Below, in pieces: positions 1 through 11,978 of a stretch of DNA of 64,000 nucleotides. Position numbers and translations under genes: made by a program. The DNA comes from Phylloscopus collybita. Its lineage: Eukaryota > Chordata > Aves > Passeriformes > Phylloscopidae. The stretch covers positions 16,819,501-16,883,500 of the forward strand of contig JAJNNQ010000130.1 in NCBI GenBank assembly GCA_027886175.1, given 5' to 3'. How positions within the stretch are numbered: position 1 is the stretch's first letter; every line of letters begins with the position of its first letter. The notes below the pieces were generated by a model, which saw only the letters and a program-made list of their open reading frames with translations, was not told the DNA's origin and did no database searches.

Positions 1-60
1 AACTTTGTCTGCCCTTGTAGTGCCAAAGGCCTCCTACAAACTGACATCAGGAACCTGGAG
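1..60 (+). repeat. Tail of monomer m31 (previous HOR copy)
   Basis: These 60 bases match the last 60 bases of m31 in copy A (5859-5918). The window therefore opens inside an HOR unit and the array extends to the left. Confidence 0.9.
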
Positions 61-3000
61 TGGAGACTTTGGTTTCCCATGGAAATGGGACAGCGTTCGT
101 GTCTAATGATGTTTGCCTGCCACAAGGCTTCTGCCTATTAAAATTCCAATAAAATTCTATACCATTGAAGATGTCTCTCACGTGCAATCTACCACCAAAT
201 GGAAGTTTGTCTCCCCCTGTAGAGCAAAAGGCTTCCTACAAATTGACATCAAGAAGCTGGGGTGGAGACTTTGGTTTCCCATGGCAAAGGGCCACGGTTC
301 CTGTCTAATGCTGTCTGCCTGCCACTGGGCTTATGCCTACTAAAATTACATACAAATGAGGATATCTCCCAGGTGCAAACTAACACCAGATGGAAGTTTC
401 TCTGCCCTTATGTTTCCAAAGGCCTCCTACAAACTGCCATCAAAAACCTAGGGTGGAGACTTTGGTTTCCCATGGAAAAGGACCACCGTTCCTGTCTAAT
501 GCTGTCTGCCTGTCACTGTGGTTATGACTGCTGAAGTTCCATACAAATGAGGATATCTCCCAGATGCAATATGCCACCAGATGGAAGTTTGTCTGCTCTT
601 GCAGTGCCAAAGGCCTCCTTTATACTGACATTCGGAACCTGGCGTGGAGACTTTGGTTTCCTATGGAAAAGGCCCACCGTTCATGTTTAATGCTCTCTGT
701 CTGCAACTGGGCTTCTGAGTACTAAAATACCACTAAAATTCCATACAAATAAGGACATCTACGAGGTGCGATCCACCACTAGATGGAGGTTTGTCTGCCC
801 TTGTAGTGCCAAAGGCCTCCTACAAACTGACATCAGGAGCCTGGGTTGGAGACTTTGTTTTCCCATGGAAAAGGGCCACTGTTCGTGTCTAATGCTGTCT
901 GCCTGCCACTGGGCTTCTATCTGCTGAAATTCCATACAAATGTGGATATCTTCCCGATGCAATCAACCACCAGACGGAAGTTTTTCTGCCCTTGTACTGT
1001 CAATGGCCTACTAAAACCTGACATCGGGAACGTGGTGTGGAGACTTTGGTTTCCCTAGGAAAAGGACCACCGTTCCTGTCTAATGCTGTCTGCCTGGCAC
1101 TGTGGTTATGACTGCTGAAGGTCCATACAAATGAGGATATCTCCCAGGAGCAATCTACCACCAGGTGGAAGTTTGTCTACCCTTGTACTGTCGAAGGCCT
1201 CCTAGTAACGGACATCAGGAACGTGGGGTGGAGACTTTGGTTTCCCATAAAAATGGGCCACCGTTCGTGTCTAAAGCTGTCTGCCTGCCACTGGGGATCT
1301 TCGTAATAAAATTCCAATAAAATTCCAGAGAAATGAGGATATCTCCCAGGTGCAATCTACCACCAGATGGAAGTTTTTCTGCCCTTGTAGTTCCAAACGC
1401 CTTCTACTAATTGACATCAGGAACGTGGGGTGGAGACTTTGTTTTCCCATGGAAATGGGCCACCGTTTGTGTCTAATGCTATGTGACTGCCACTGGGATT
1501 ATGCCTAGTAAAATCCCGTACAAATGAGGATATCTCCCAGATAGAGTCTACCACCAGATGAAAGTTTGTCTGCCCTTGTAATGCCAAAGGCCTCCTACAA
1601 ACTGACATCAGGATTCTGGAAAGGAGGCTTTGGTTTCCCATGGAAAAGGGGCACCCTTGTTGTTTAATGCTGTCTCCTTGCCACTGGGCTTATGACTACT
1701 GAAATTACATACAAATGAGGATATCTCCCTAACAAAATTTCCCACCAGATGGAAGTTTGTCTGCCCTTTTAATGCCAAAGGCCTACTAAAAACTGACATC
1801 AGGAGCCTGGTTGGAGACTTTGTATTCCCATGGAAAAGGGCCACCGTTCCTCTCTAATGCGGTCTGCCTGCCACTGGGCTTCTACCTGATGAAATTCCAT
1901 AAAAATGAGGATATCTCAACGATGCAATCAACCACCAGACGGAAGTTTGTCTGCCCTTGTAGTGCCAAAGGCCTCCTAGAAACGGACATCAGGAATGAGG
2001 GGTGGAGACTTTGGTTTTCCATCAAATGGGCCATTTTTCTTGTCTAATGCCGTCTGCCTGCCACGGGGTTTCTTCCTACTAAAATTCCACTAAAACTCCA
2101 TAAAAATGAGGATATCTCCCAGGTGCAATCTACAACCAGATGGAAGTTTCTCTGCCCTTATGTTGGAAAACGTCTCCTACAAAGTGACATCAGCAACATG
2201 GGGTGGAGATTTTGGTTTCCCATGGAAAAGGGCCACTGTTCGTGTGTAATGCTGTCTGCCAGATACTGGGCTTATGCCTACTAAAATTCCACTAAAATTC
2301 CATACAAATGAGGATACCTCCCAGGTGCAATCTACCACCAGATGGAAGTTTGTCTGCCCTTATGTTTCCAAAGGCCTCCTACAAACTGCCATCAGAAACC
2401 TAGGGTGGAGACTTTGGTTTCCCATGGAAAAGGGCCACCGTTCGTGTCTAATGCTGTCTGCCTGGCACCGTGGTTATGACTGCTGCAGTTCCATACAAAT
2501 GCTGATAAGTCCCAGGTGCAATCTACCACCAGGTGGAAGTTTGTCTGCCCTTGAAGTGCCAAAGGCCTCCTAAAAATTGACATCAGGAACGTGCGGTGGA
2601 GACTTTGTTTTCCCATGGAAATGGGCCACACTTTTTGTCTAATGCTATGTGCCTGCCACTGGGCGTATGCCTAGTAAAATTCCATAAAAATGAGGATATC
2701 TCCCAGATGGAGTCTACCACCAGTTGAAAGTTTGTCTGCCCTTGTAATGCAACGGCCTCCTACAAACTGACATCAGGAACCTGGAGAGGACGCTTTGGTT
2801 TCCCATGGAAAAGGGCCACCCTTGGTGTTTAATGCTGTCTCCTTGCCACTGACTTATGACTACTGAAATTACATACAAATGAGGATATCTCCCAGACGCA
2901 ATATGCCACCAGATGGAAATTTGTCTGCTCTTGCAGTGCCAAAGGCCTCCTTCAAACTGACATTCGGAACCTCACCTGGAGACTTTGGTTTCCTATAGAA

Positions 3001-5918
3001 AAGGCCCACCATTCATGTTTAATGCTGTCTGTCTGCCATTGGGCTTCTGAGTACTAAAATACCACTAAAATTCCATAAAAATGAGGATATCTCCCAGGTG
3101 CAATCTACCACCAGGTGGAAGTTTGTCAGCCCTTGCAGTGCCAAAAGCCTCCTAAAAACTGACATCAGGAACATAGGATGGATAATTTGTTTTTCCATGG
3201 AAAGGGGCCACTGTTCGTGTCTAATGCTGTCTGCCTGCCAGTGGGCAGAAGCCTACCAAAATTCCCTACAAATGAGGATATCTCCCAAATGCAATTTCCC
3301 ACCAGATGGAAGTTTGTCTGCCCTTTTTATGCCAAAGGCCTCCTACAAACTGACATCAGGAGCCTGGGTTGGAGACTTTGTTTTCCCATGGAAAAGGGCC
3401 ACCGTTCGTGTCTAATGCTGTCTGCCTGCCACTGGGCTTTTACCTGCTGAAATTCCATACAAATGAGGATATCTCCCCGATGCAATCAGCCACCAGACGG
3501 AAGTTTGTTTGCCCTTGTACTGCCAAAGGCCTCCTAAAACCTGACATCAGGAACGTGGCTTGGAGACTTTGGCTGCCCATGGGAAAAGGGCCACCGTTCA
3601 TGTCTAATGCTGTCTGCCTGCCACTGGGCTTCTACCTGCTGAAGTTCCATACAAATGAGGATATCTCCCCGATGCAATCAACCACCAGACGGAAGTTTGT
3701 CTACCTTTGTAGTGTCAAAGGCCTCCTAGAAACGGACATCAGGAACGTGGGGTGGAGACTTTGGTTTCCCATAAAAATGGGCCATTTTTCGTGTCTAATG
3801 CTGTCTGCCTGCCACTGTGCTTCTTCCTACTAAAATTCCACTAAAACTCCATAGAAATGAGCATATCTCCCAGGTGCAATCTACAACCAGATGGAAGTTT
3901 CTCTGCCCTTATATTGGAAAACGCCTCCTACAAAGTGACATCAGCAACATGGGGTGGAGATTTTGGTTTCCCATGGAAAAGGGCCACTGTTCGTGTCTAA
4001 TGCTGTCTGCCTGCCACTGTAGTTATGCCTACTGAAATTCCTCACAAATGAGGATATTTCCCAGATGGAATCTCCCACCAGTTGGAAGTTTGTTTGCCCT
4101 TCTAGTGCCAAAGGCCTCCTAAAAACTGACATCAGGAACCTGGGGTGGAGACTTTGGTTTCTCATGGAAATGGGCCACCGTTCGTGTCTAATAATGTCTG
4201 CCTGCCATTGGGCTTCTACCTACGAAAATTCCACTGAAATTCCATACAAATGAAGACATCTCCCGGGTGCAGTCTACCGCCAGATATAAGTTTTTCTGCC
4301 CTTGTATTTCCAAAGGCCTTCTATAAACTGACATGAGGAGCCTGGAGTGGAGACTTTGGTTTCCCATGGATATGGGCCAGCGTTCGTGTGTAAAGCTGTC
4401 TGCCTGCTGCTGGATTTCTGCCTACTTTAATACCACTAAAATTCCATAAAAATGAGGATATCTCCCAGGTGCAATCTACCACCAGATGGAAGTTTTTCTG
4501 CCCTTGTACTTCCAAAGGCCTCTTACAAACTAATATCAGGAACGTGGGGTAGAGACTTCGGTTTCCCATGGAAAAGGACCACCGTTTGTGTCTAATGCTG
4601 TCTGCCTGCCACTGGGGTTATGCCTGCTGAAATTCCTCACAAATGAGGATATCTCCCGCACGGAATCTACCACCAGTTGGAAGTTTATCTGCCCTTGTAG
4701 TGCCAAAGGCCTCCTACAAACTGACATCAGGCACGTGAGATGGAGACTTTGGTTTCCCAAGGAAATGGACCACAGTTCGTGTCTAATGCTGTCTGCGAGA
4801 CACTGGGCTTATGCCGACTAAAATTCCACTAAAATTCTATACAAATGAGGATGTCTCCCAGGTGCAATCTACCACCAGATGGAAGTTTGTCTGCCCCTGT
4901 AGAGCCAAAGGCTTCCTACAAATTGACATCAAGAACCTGAGGCGGAGACTTTGGTTTCCCATGGAAAAGGGCCACCGTTCGCGTCTAATACTGTCTGCCT
5001 GCCACTGGGCTTATGGCTATTAAAATTACATACAAATGAGGATATCTCCTAGATGCAATATGCCACCAATTGGAACTTTGTCTCCTCCTGTAGTGCCAGA
5101 GGCCTCCTTGAAAATGACATGAGGAACCTGGGGTGGAGACTTTGGTTTCCCATGGAAATGAGCCACTATTCATGTCTAATTCTGTCTACCTGCAGCTGGG
5201 ATTCTGTCTACTAATATTCCACTAAAATTCCATACAAATGAGTATATCTCCCAGGTGCAATCTAACACCTGATGGAAGATTCTCTGCCCTTGTGTTTCCA
5301 AAGGCCTCCTACAAACTGCCATCAGGAACCTGGGGTGGAGACTTTGCTTTCCCATGGAAAAGGACCACCGTTCCTGTCTAATGCTGTCTGCCTGGCACTG
5401 TGGTGATGACTGCTGAAGTTCCATACAAATGAGGATATCTCCCAGGTGTAATCTACCACTGGGTGGAAGTTTTTCTGCCCCCGTAGTGCCAAAGGCCTCC
5501 TAAAAACTGACATCCCGAACGGGGGGTGGAGACTTTTGTTTCCCAAAGAAATGCCCACCGTTCGTGTCTAATGCTGTCTGGCAGCCACTGGCCTTATGCC
5601 TACTAAAATTCCACTAAAATTCTATAGAAATGAGGTTATCTCCCAGGTGCAATCTACCACCAGATGGAAGTTTGCCTGCCCTTGTATTTCCAAAGGCCTC
5701 CTACAAACTGACATCAGGAACGTGAGGTGGAGACTTTGGTTTCCCATGGAAAAGGTCCATTGTTCGTGTCTAATGCTGTCTGCCTGCCACTGGGCTTCTG
5801 CCATCTGAAATTCCATACAAATGAGGATATCTCCTCAATGCAATCAACCACCAGACGGAACTTTGTCTGCCCTTGTAGTGCCAAAGGCCTCCTACAAACT
5901 GACATCAGGAACCTGGAG
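61..5918 (+). repeat. HOR copy A (30 monomers, 5858 bp)
   Basis: Runs m1 to m31 with m2 and m3 fused into one hybrid of 191 bp at 263-453, so it is 202 bp shorter than the canonical 6060 bp. Monomer starts: 61, 263, 454, 645, 847, 1038, 1229, 1431, 1622, 1812, 2003, 2204, 2406, 2597, 2787, 2977, 3179, 3370, 3561, 3753, 3955, 4146, 4348, 4550, 4741, 4943, 5134, 5336, 5527, 5728. Private variants include T in place of G near 4020 (CACTGTAGTTATG). It shares its m2/m3 junction and a nearby base change with copy D. Confidence 0.95.
263..453 (+). other. m2/m3 hybrid monomer (deletion junction, copy A)
   Basis: First half matches m2 (GGCAAAGGGCCACGG), second half matches m3 (GTGCAAACTAACACC). The crossover lies in the shared stretch around GATATCTCCCAG near 360-371. 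One 202-bp monomer equivalent is removed in register, as expected for unequal homologous exchange. Confidence 0.93.
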
Positions 5919-8263
5919 TGGAGACTTTGGTTTCCCATGGAAATGGGACAGCGTTCGTGTCTAATGATGTTTGCCTGCCACAAGGCTTCTGCCTATTAAA
6001 ATTCCAATAAAATTCTATACCATTGAAGATGTCTCTCACGTGCAATCTACCACCAAATGGAAGTTTGTCTCCCCCTGTAGAGCAAAAGGCTTCCTACAAA
6101 TTGACATCAAGAAGCTGGGGTGGAGACTTTGGTTTCCCATGGCAAAGGGCCACGGTTCCTGTCTAATGCTGTCTGCCTGCCACTGGGCTTATGCCTACTA
6201 AAATTACATACAAATGAGGATATCTCCCAGATGCAATATGCCACCAGTTGGAAGTTTGTCTCGTCTTGTAGTGCCAGAGGCCTCCTAGAAAATGACATCA
6301 GGAACCTGGGGTGGAGACTTTGGTTTCCCATGGAAATGGGCCACTATTCATGTCTAATTCTGTCTGCCTGCCGCTGGGATTTTGCCTACTAAAATTCCTC
6401 TAAAATTCCATACAAATGCGAATATCTCCCAGGTGCAAACTAACACCAGATGGAAGTTTCTCTGCCCTTATGTTTCCAAAGGCCTCCTACAAACTGCCAT
6501 CAGAAACCTAGGGTGGAGACTTTGGTTTCCCATGGAAAAGGACCACCGTTCCTGTCTAATGCTGTCTGCCTGGCACTGTGGTTATGACTGCTGAAGTTCC
6601 ATACAAATGAGGATATCTCCCAGATACAATATGCCACCAGATGGAAGTTTGTCTGCTCTTGCAGTGCCAAAGGCCTCCTTTATACTGACATTCGGAACCT
6701 GGCGTGGAGACTTTGGTTTCCTATGGAAAAGGCCCACCGTTCATGTTTAATGCTCTCTGTCTGCAACTGGGCTTCTGAGTACTAAAATACCACTAAAATT
6801 CCATACAAATAAGGACATCTACGAGGTGCGATCCACCACTAGATGGAGGTTTGTCTGCCCTTGTAGTGCCAAAGGCCTCCTACAAACTGACATCAGGAGC
6901 CTGGGTTGGAGACTTTGTTTTCCCATGGAAAAGGGCCACTGTTCGTGTCTAATGCTGTCTGCCTGCCACTGGGCTTCTATCTGCTGAAATTCCATACAAA
7001 TGTGGATATCTTCCCGATGCAATCAACCACCAGACGGAAGTTTTTCTGCCCTTGTACTGTCAATGGCCTACTAAAACCTGACATCGGGAACGTGGTGTGG
7101 AGACTTTGGTTTCCCTAGGAAAAGGACCACCGTTCCTGTCTAATGCTGTCTGCCTGGCACTGTGGTTATGACTGCTGAAGGTCCATACAAATGAGGATAT
7201 CTCCCAGGAGCAATCTACCACCAGGTGGAAGTTTGTCTACCCTTGTACTGTCGAAGGCCTCCTAGTAACGGACATCAGGAACGTGGGGTGGAGACTTTGG
7301 TTTCCCATAAAAATGGGCCACCGTTCGTGTCTAAAGCTGTCTGCCTGCCACTGGGGATCTTCGTAATAAAATTCCAATAAAATTCCAGAGAAATGAGGAT
7401 ATCTCCCAGGTGCAATCTACCACCAGATGGAAGTTTTTCTGCCCTTGTAGTTCCAAACGCCTTCTACTAATTGACATCAGGAACGTGGGGTGGAGACTTT
7501 GTTTTCCCATGGAAATGGGCCACCGTTTGTGTCTAATGCTATGTGACTGCCACTGGGATTATGCCTAGTAAAATCCCGTACAAATGAGGATATCTCCCAG
7601 ATAGAGTCTACCACCAGATGAAAGTTTGTCTGCCCTTGTAATGCCAAAGGCCTCCTACAAACTGACATCAGGATTCTGGAAAGGAGGCTTTGGTTTCCCA
7701 TGGAAAAGGGGCACCCTTGTTGTTTAATGCTGTCTCCTTGCCACTGGGCTTATGACTACTGAAATTACATACAAATGAGGATATCTCCCTAACAAAATTT
7801 CCCACCAGATGGAAGTTTGTCTGCCCTTTTAATGCCAAAGGCCTACTAAAAACTGACATCAGGAGCCTGGTTGGAGACTTTGTATTCCCATGGAAAAGGG
7901 CCACCGTTCCTCTCTAATGCGGTCTGCCTGCCACTGGGCTTCTACCTGATGAAATTCCATAAAAATGAGGATATCTCAACGATGCAATCAACCACCAGAC
8001 GGAAGTTTGTCTGCCCTTGTAGTGCCAAAGGCCTCCTAGAAACGGACATCAGGAATGAGGGGTGGAGACTTTGGTTTTCCATCAAATGGGCCATTTTTCT
8101 TGTCTAATGCCGTCTGCCTGCCACGGGGTTTCTTCCTACTAAAATTCCACTAAAACTCCATAAAAATGAGGATATCTCCCAGGTGCAATCTACAACCAGA
8201 TGGAAGTTTCTCTGCCCTTATGTTGGAAAACGTCTCCTACAAAGTGACATCAGCAACATGGGG

Positions 8264-8465
8264 TGGAGATTTTGGTTTCCCATGGAAAAGGGCCACTGTT
8301 CGTGTGTAATGCTGTCTGCCAGATACTGGGCTTATGCCTACTAAAATTCCACTAAAATTCCATACAAATGAGGATACCTCCCAGGTGCAATCTACCACCA
8401 GATGGAAGTTTGTCTGCCCTTATGTTTCCAAAGGCCTCCTACAAACTGCCATCAGAAACCTAGGG
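8264..8465 (+). repeat. Reference 202-bp monomer (m13, copy B)
   Basis: Example of the longer length class. The 11-bp motif AAAATTCCACT at 8343-8353 is followed directly by AAAATTCCATA, so the motif occurs twice in tandem. In 191-bp monomers only one copy is present. About 40 percent of monomers in the reference unit are of this class (13 of 31 at 201-202 bp). Confidence 0.93.
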
Positions 8466-9238
8466 TGGAGACTTTGGTTTCCCATGGAAAAGGGCCACCG
8501 TTCGTGTCTAATGCTGTCTGCCTGGCACCGTGGTTATGACTGCTGCAGTTCCATACAAATGCTGATAAGTCCCAGGTGCAATCTACCACCAGGTGGAAGT
8601 TTGTCTGCCCTTGAAGTGCCAAAGGCCTCCTAAAAATTGACATCAGGAACGTGCGGTGGAGACTTTGTTTTCCCATGGAAATGGGCCACACTTTTTGTCT
8701 AATGCTATGTGCCTGCCACTGGGCGTATGCCTAGTAAAATTCCATAAAAATGAGGATATCTCCCAGATGGAGTCTACCACCAGTTGAAAGTTTGTCTGCC
8801 CTTGTAATGCAACGGCCTCCTACAAACTGACATCAGGAACCTGGAGAGGACGCTTTGGTTTCCCATGGAAAAGGGCCACCCTTGGTGTTTAATGCTGTCT
8901 CCTTGCCACTGACTTATGACTACTGAAATTACATACAAATGAGGATATCTCCCAGACGCAATATGCCACCAGATGGAAATTTGTCTGCTCTTGCAGTGCC
9001 AAAGGCCTCCTTCAAACTGACATTCGGAACCTCACCTGGAGACTTTGGTTTCCTATAGAAAAGGCCCACCATTCATGTTTAATGCTGTCTGTCTGCCATT
9101 GGGCTTCTGAGTACTAAAATACCACTAAAATTCCATAAAAATGAGGATATCTCCCAGGTGCAATCTACCACCAGGTGGAAGTTTGTCAGCCCTTGCAGTG
9201 CCAAAAGCCTCCTAAAAACTGACATCAGGAACATAGGA

Positions 9239-9429
9239 TGGATAATTTGTTTTTCCATGGAAAGGGGCCACTGTTCGTGTCTAATGCTGTCTGCCTGCCA
9301 GTGGGCAGAAGCCTACCAAAATTCCCTACAAATGAGGATATCTCCCAAATGCAATTTCCCACCAGATGGAAGTTTGTCTGCCCTTTTTATGCCAAAGGCC
9401 TCCTACAAACTGACATCAGGAGCCTGGGT
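9239..9429 (+). repeat. m18, variant with altered anchor motif
   Basis: The usual GGTGGAGACTTTGG is replaced by GGATGGATAATTTG and followed by TTTTTCCATGG. The same variant is found in the divergent block (46773, 51277) and as GGATGTATAATTTGG at 48747, 50299 and 52847. It is a useful diagnostic monomer for following the register of the array. Confidence 0.85.
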
Positions 9430-9620
9430 TGGAGACTTTGTTTTCCCATGGAAAAGGGCCACCGTTCGTGTCTAATGCTGTCTGCCTGCCACTGGGCTTT
9501 TACCTGCTGAAATTCCATACAAATGAGGATATCTCCCCGATGCAATCAGCCACCAGACGGAAGTTTGTTTGCCCTTGTACTGCCAAAGGCCTCCTAAAAC
9601 CTGACATCAGGAACGTGGCT

Positions 9621-9812
9621 TGGAGACTTTGGCTGCCCATGGGAAAAGGGCCACCGTTCATGTCTAATGCTGTCTGCCTGCCACTGGGCTTCTACCTGCT
9701 GAAGTTCCATACAAATGAGGATATCTCCCCGATGCAATCAACCACCAGACGGAAGTTTGTCTACCTTTGTAGTGTCAAAGGCCTCCTAGAAACGGACATC
9801 AGGAACGTGGGG
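9621..9812 (+). repeat. m20, 192-bp monomer that keeps reading frame
   Basis: One extra base in CCCATGGGAAAAGGG makes this monomer 192 bp, a multiple of three. That joins the open frames of two neighbouring monomers and gives the longest open frame of the window (154 codons at 9429-9893, TTG start). The same occurs in every copy that retains m19-m20 (for example 3369-3833, 15489-15953, 62786-63250). It is not evidence of coding. Confidence 0.85.
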
Positions 9813-11787
9813 TGGAGACTTTGGTTTCCCATAAAAATGGGCCATTTTTCGTGTCTAATGCTGTCTGCCTGCCACTGTGCTTCTTCCTACTAAAATTCCA
9901 CTAAAACTCCATAGAAATGAGCATATCTCCCAGGTGCAATCTACAACCAGATGGAAGTTTCTCTGCCCTTATATTGGAAAACGCCTCCTACAAAGTGACA
10001 TCAGCAACATGGGGTGGAGATTTTGGTTTCCCATGGAAAAGGGCCACTGTTCGTGTCTAATGCTGTCTGCCTGCCACTGGAGTTATGCCTACTGAAATTC
10101 CTCACAAATGAGGATATTTCCCAGATGGAATCTCCCACCAGTTGGAAGTTTGTTTGCCCTTCTAGTGCCAAAGGCCTCCTAAAAACTGACATCAGGAACC
10201 TGGGGTGGAGACTTTGGTTTCTCATGGAAATGGGCCACCGTTCGTGTCTAATAATGTCTGCCTGCCATTGGGCTTCTACCTACGAAAATTCCACTGAAAT
10301 TCCATACAAATGAAGACATCTCCCGGGTGCAGTCTACCGCCAGATATAAGTTTTTCTGCCCTTGTATTTCCAAAGGCCTTCTATAAACTGACATGAGGAG
10401 CCTGGAGTGGAGACTTTGGTTTCCCATGGATATGGGCCAGCGTTCGTGTGTAAAGCAGTCTGCCTGCTGCTGGATTTCTGCCTACTTTAATACCACTAAA
10501 ATTCCATAAAAATGAGGATATCTCCCAGGTGCAATCTACCACCAGATGGAAGTTTTTCTGCCCTTGTACTTCCAAAGGCCTCTTACAAACTAATATCAGG
10601 AACGTGGGGTAGAGACTTCGGTTTCCCATGGAAAAGGACCACCGTTTGTGTCTAATGCTGTCTGCCTGCCACTGGGGTTATGCCTGCTGAAATTCCTCAC
10701 AAATGAGGATATCTCCCGCACGGAATCTACCACCAGTTGGAAGTTTATCTGCCCTTGTAGTGCCAAAGGCCTCCTACAAACTGACATCAGGCACGTGAGA
10801 TGGAGACTTTGGTTTCCCAAGGAAATGGACCACAGTTCGTGTCTAATGCTGTCTGCGAGACACTGGGCTTATGCCGACTAAAATTCCACTAAAATTCTAT
10901 ACAAATGAGGATGTCTCCCAGGTGCAATCTACCACCAGATGGAAGTTTGTCTGCCCCTGTAGAGCCAAAGGCTTCCTACAAATTGACATCAAGAACCTGA
11001 GGCGGAGACTTTGGTTTCCCATGGAAAAGGGCCACCGTTCGCGTCTAATACTGTCTGCCTGCCACTGGGCTTATGGCTATTAAAATTACATACAAATGAG
11101 GATATCTCCTAGATGCAATATGCCACCAATTGGAACTTTGTCTCCTCCTGTAGTGCCAGAGGCCTCCTTGAAAATGACATGAGGAACCTGGGGTGGAGAC
11201 TTTGGTTTCCCATGGAAATGAGCCACTATTCATGTCTAATTCTGTCTACCTGCAGCTGGGATTCTGTCTACTAATATTCCACTAAAATTCCATACAAATG
11301 AGTATATCTCCCAGGTGCAATCTAACACCTGATGGAAGATTCTCTGCCCTTGTGTTTCCAAAGGCCTCCTACAAACTGCCATCAGGAACCTGGGGTGGAG
11401 ACTTTGCTTTCCCATGGAAAAGGACCACCGTTCCTGTCTAATGCTGTCTGCCTGGCACTGTGGTGATGACTGCTGAAGTTCCATACAAATGAGGATATCT
11501 CCCAGGTGTAATCTACCACTGGGTGGAAGTTTTTCTGCCCCCGTAGTGCCAAAGGCCTCCTAAAAACTGACATCCCGAACGGGGGGTGGAGACTTTTGTT
11601 TCCCAAAGAAATGCCCACCGTTCGTGTCTAATGCTGTCTGGCAGCCACTGGCCTTATGCCTACTAAAATTCCACTAAAATTCTATAGAAATGAGGTTATC
11701 TCCCAGGTGCAATCTACCACCAGATGGAAGTTTGCCTGCCCTTGTATTTCCAAAGGCCTCCTACAAACTGACATCAGGAACGTGAGG

Positions 11788-11978
11788 TGGAGACTTTGGT
11801 TTCCCATGGAAAAGGTCCATTGTTCGTGTCTAATGCTGTCTGCCTGCCACTGGGCTTCTGCCATCTGAAATTCCATACAAATGAGGGTATCTCCTCAATG
11901 CAATCAACCACCAGACGGAACTTTGTCTGCCCTTGTAGTGCCAAAGGCCTCCTACAAACTGACATCAGGAACCTGGAG
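11788..11978 (+). repeat. Reference 191-bp monomer (m31, copy B)
   Basis: Example of the shorter class, with a single AAATTCCATACAAATGAGG block. Two half-monomers can be aligned inside the unit, each starting at CCACC, sharing TGTCTGCC about 14-20 bases later and a CT-C-A-A block further on. They are about 91 and 100 bp long, so the monomer may have arisen as a dimer. Confidence 0.8.

Larger units (their letters stand above)
5919..11978 (+). repeat. HOR copy B, full 31-mer reference unit (6060 bp)
   Basis: Taken as the reference because all 31 monomers are present. Starts with lengths: m1 5919 (202), m2 6121 (191), m3 6312 (202), m4 6514 (191), m5 6705 (202), m6 6907 (191), m7 7098 (191), m8 7289 (202), m9 7491 (191), m10 7682 (190), m11 7872 (191), m12 8063 (201), m13 8264 (202), m14 8466 (191), m15 8657 (190), m16 8847 (190), m17 9037 (202), m18 9239 (191), m19 9430 (191), m20 9621 (192), m21 9813 (202), m22 10015 (191), m23 10206 (202), m24 10408 (202), m25 10610 (191), m26 10801 (202), m27 11003 (191), m28 11194 (202), m29 11396 (191), m30 11587 (201), m31 11788 (191). 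The lengths sum to 6060. Confidence 0.96.

Noticed and set aside
3369..3833. Eleven-copy family of a 154-codon frame as a possible repeated gene.
   Set aside because: It spans exactly two satellite monomers and exists because m20 is 192 bp; its start is TTG and its composition is that of the satellite.
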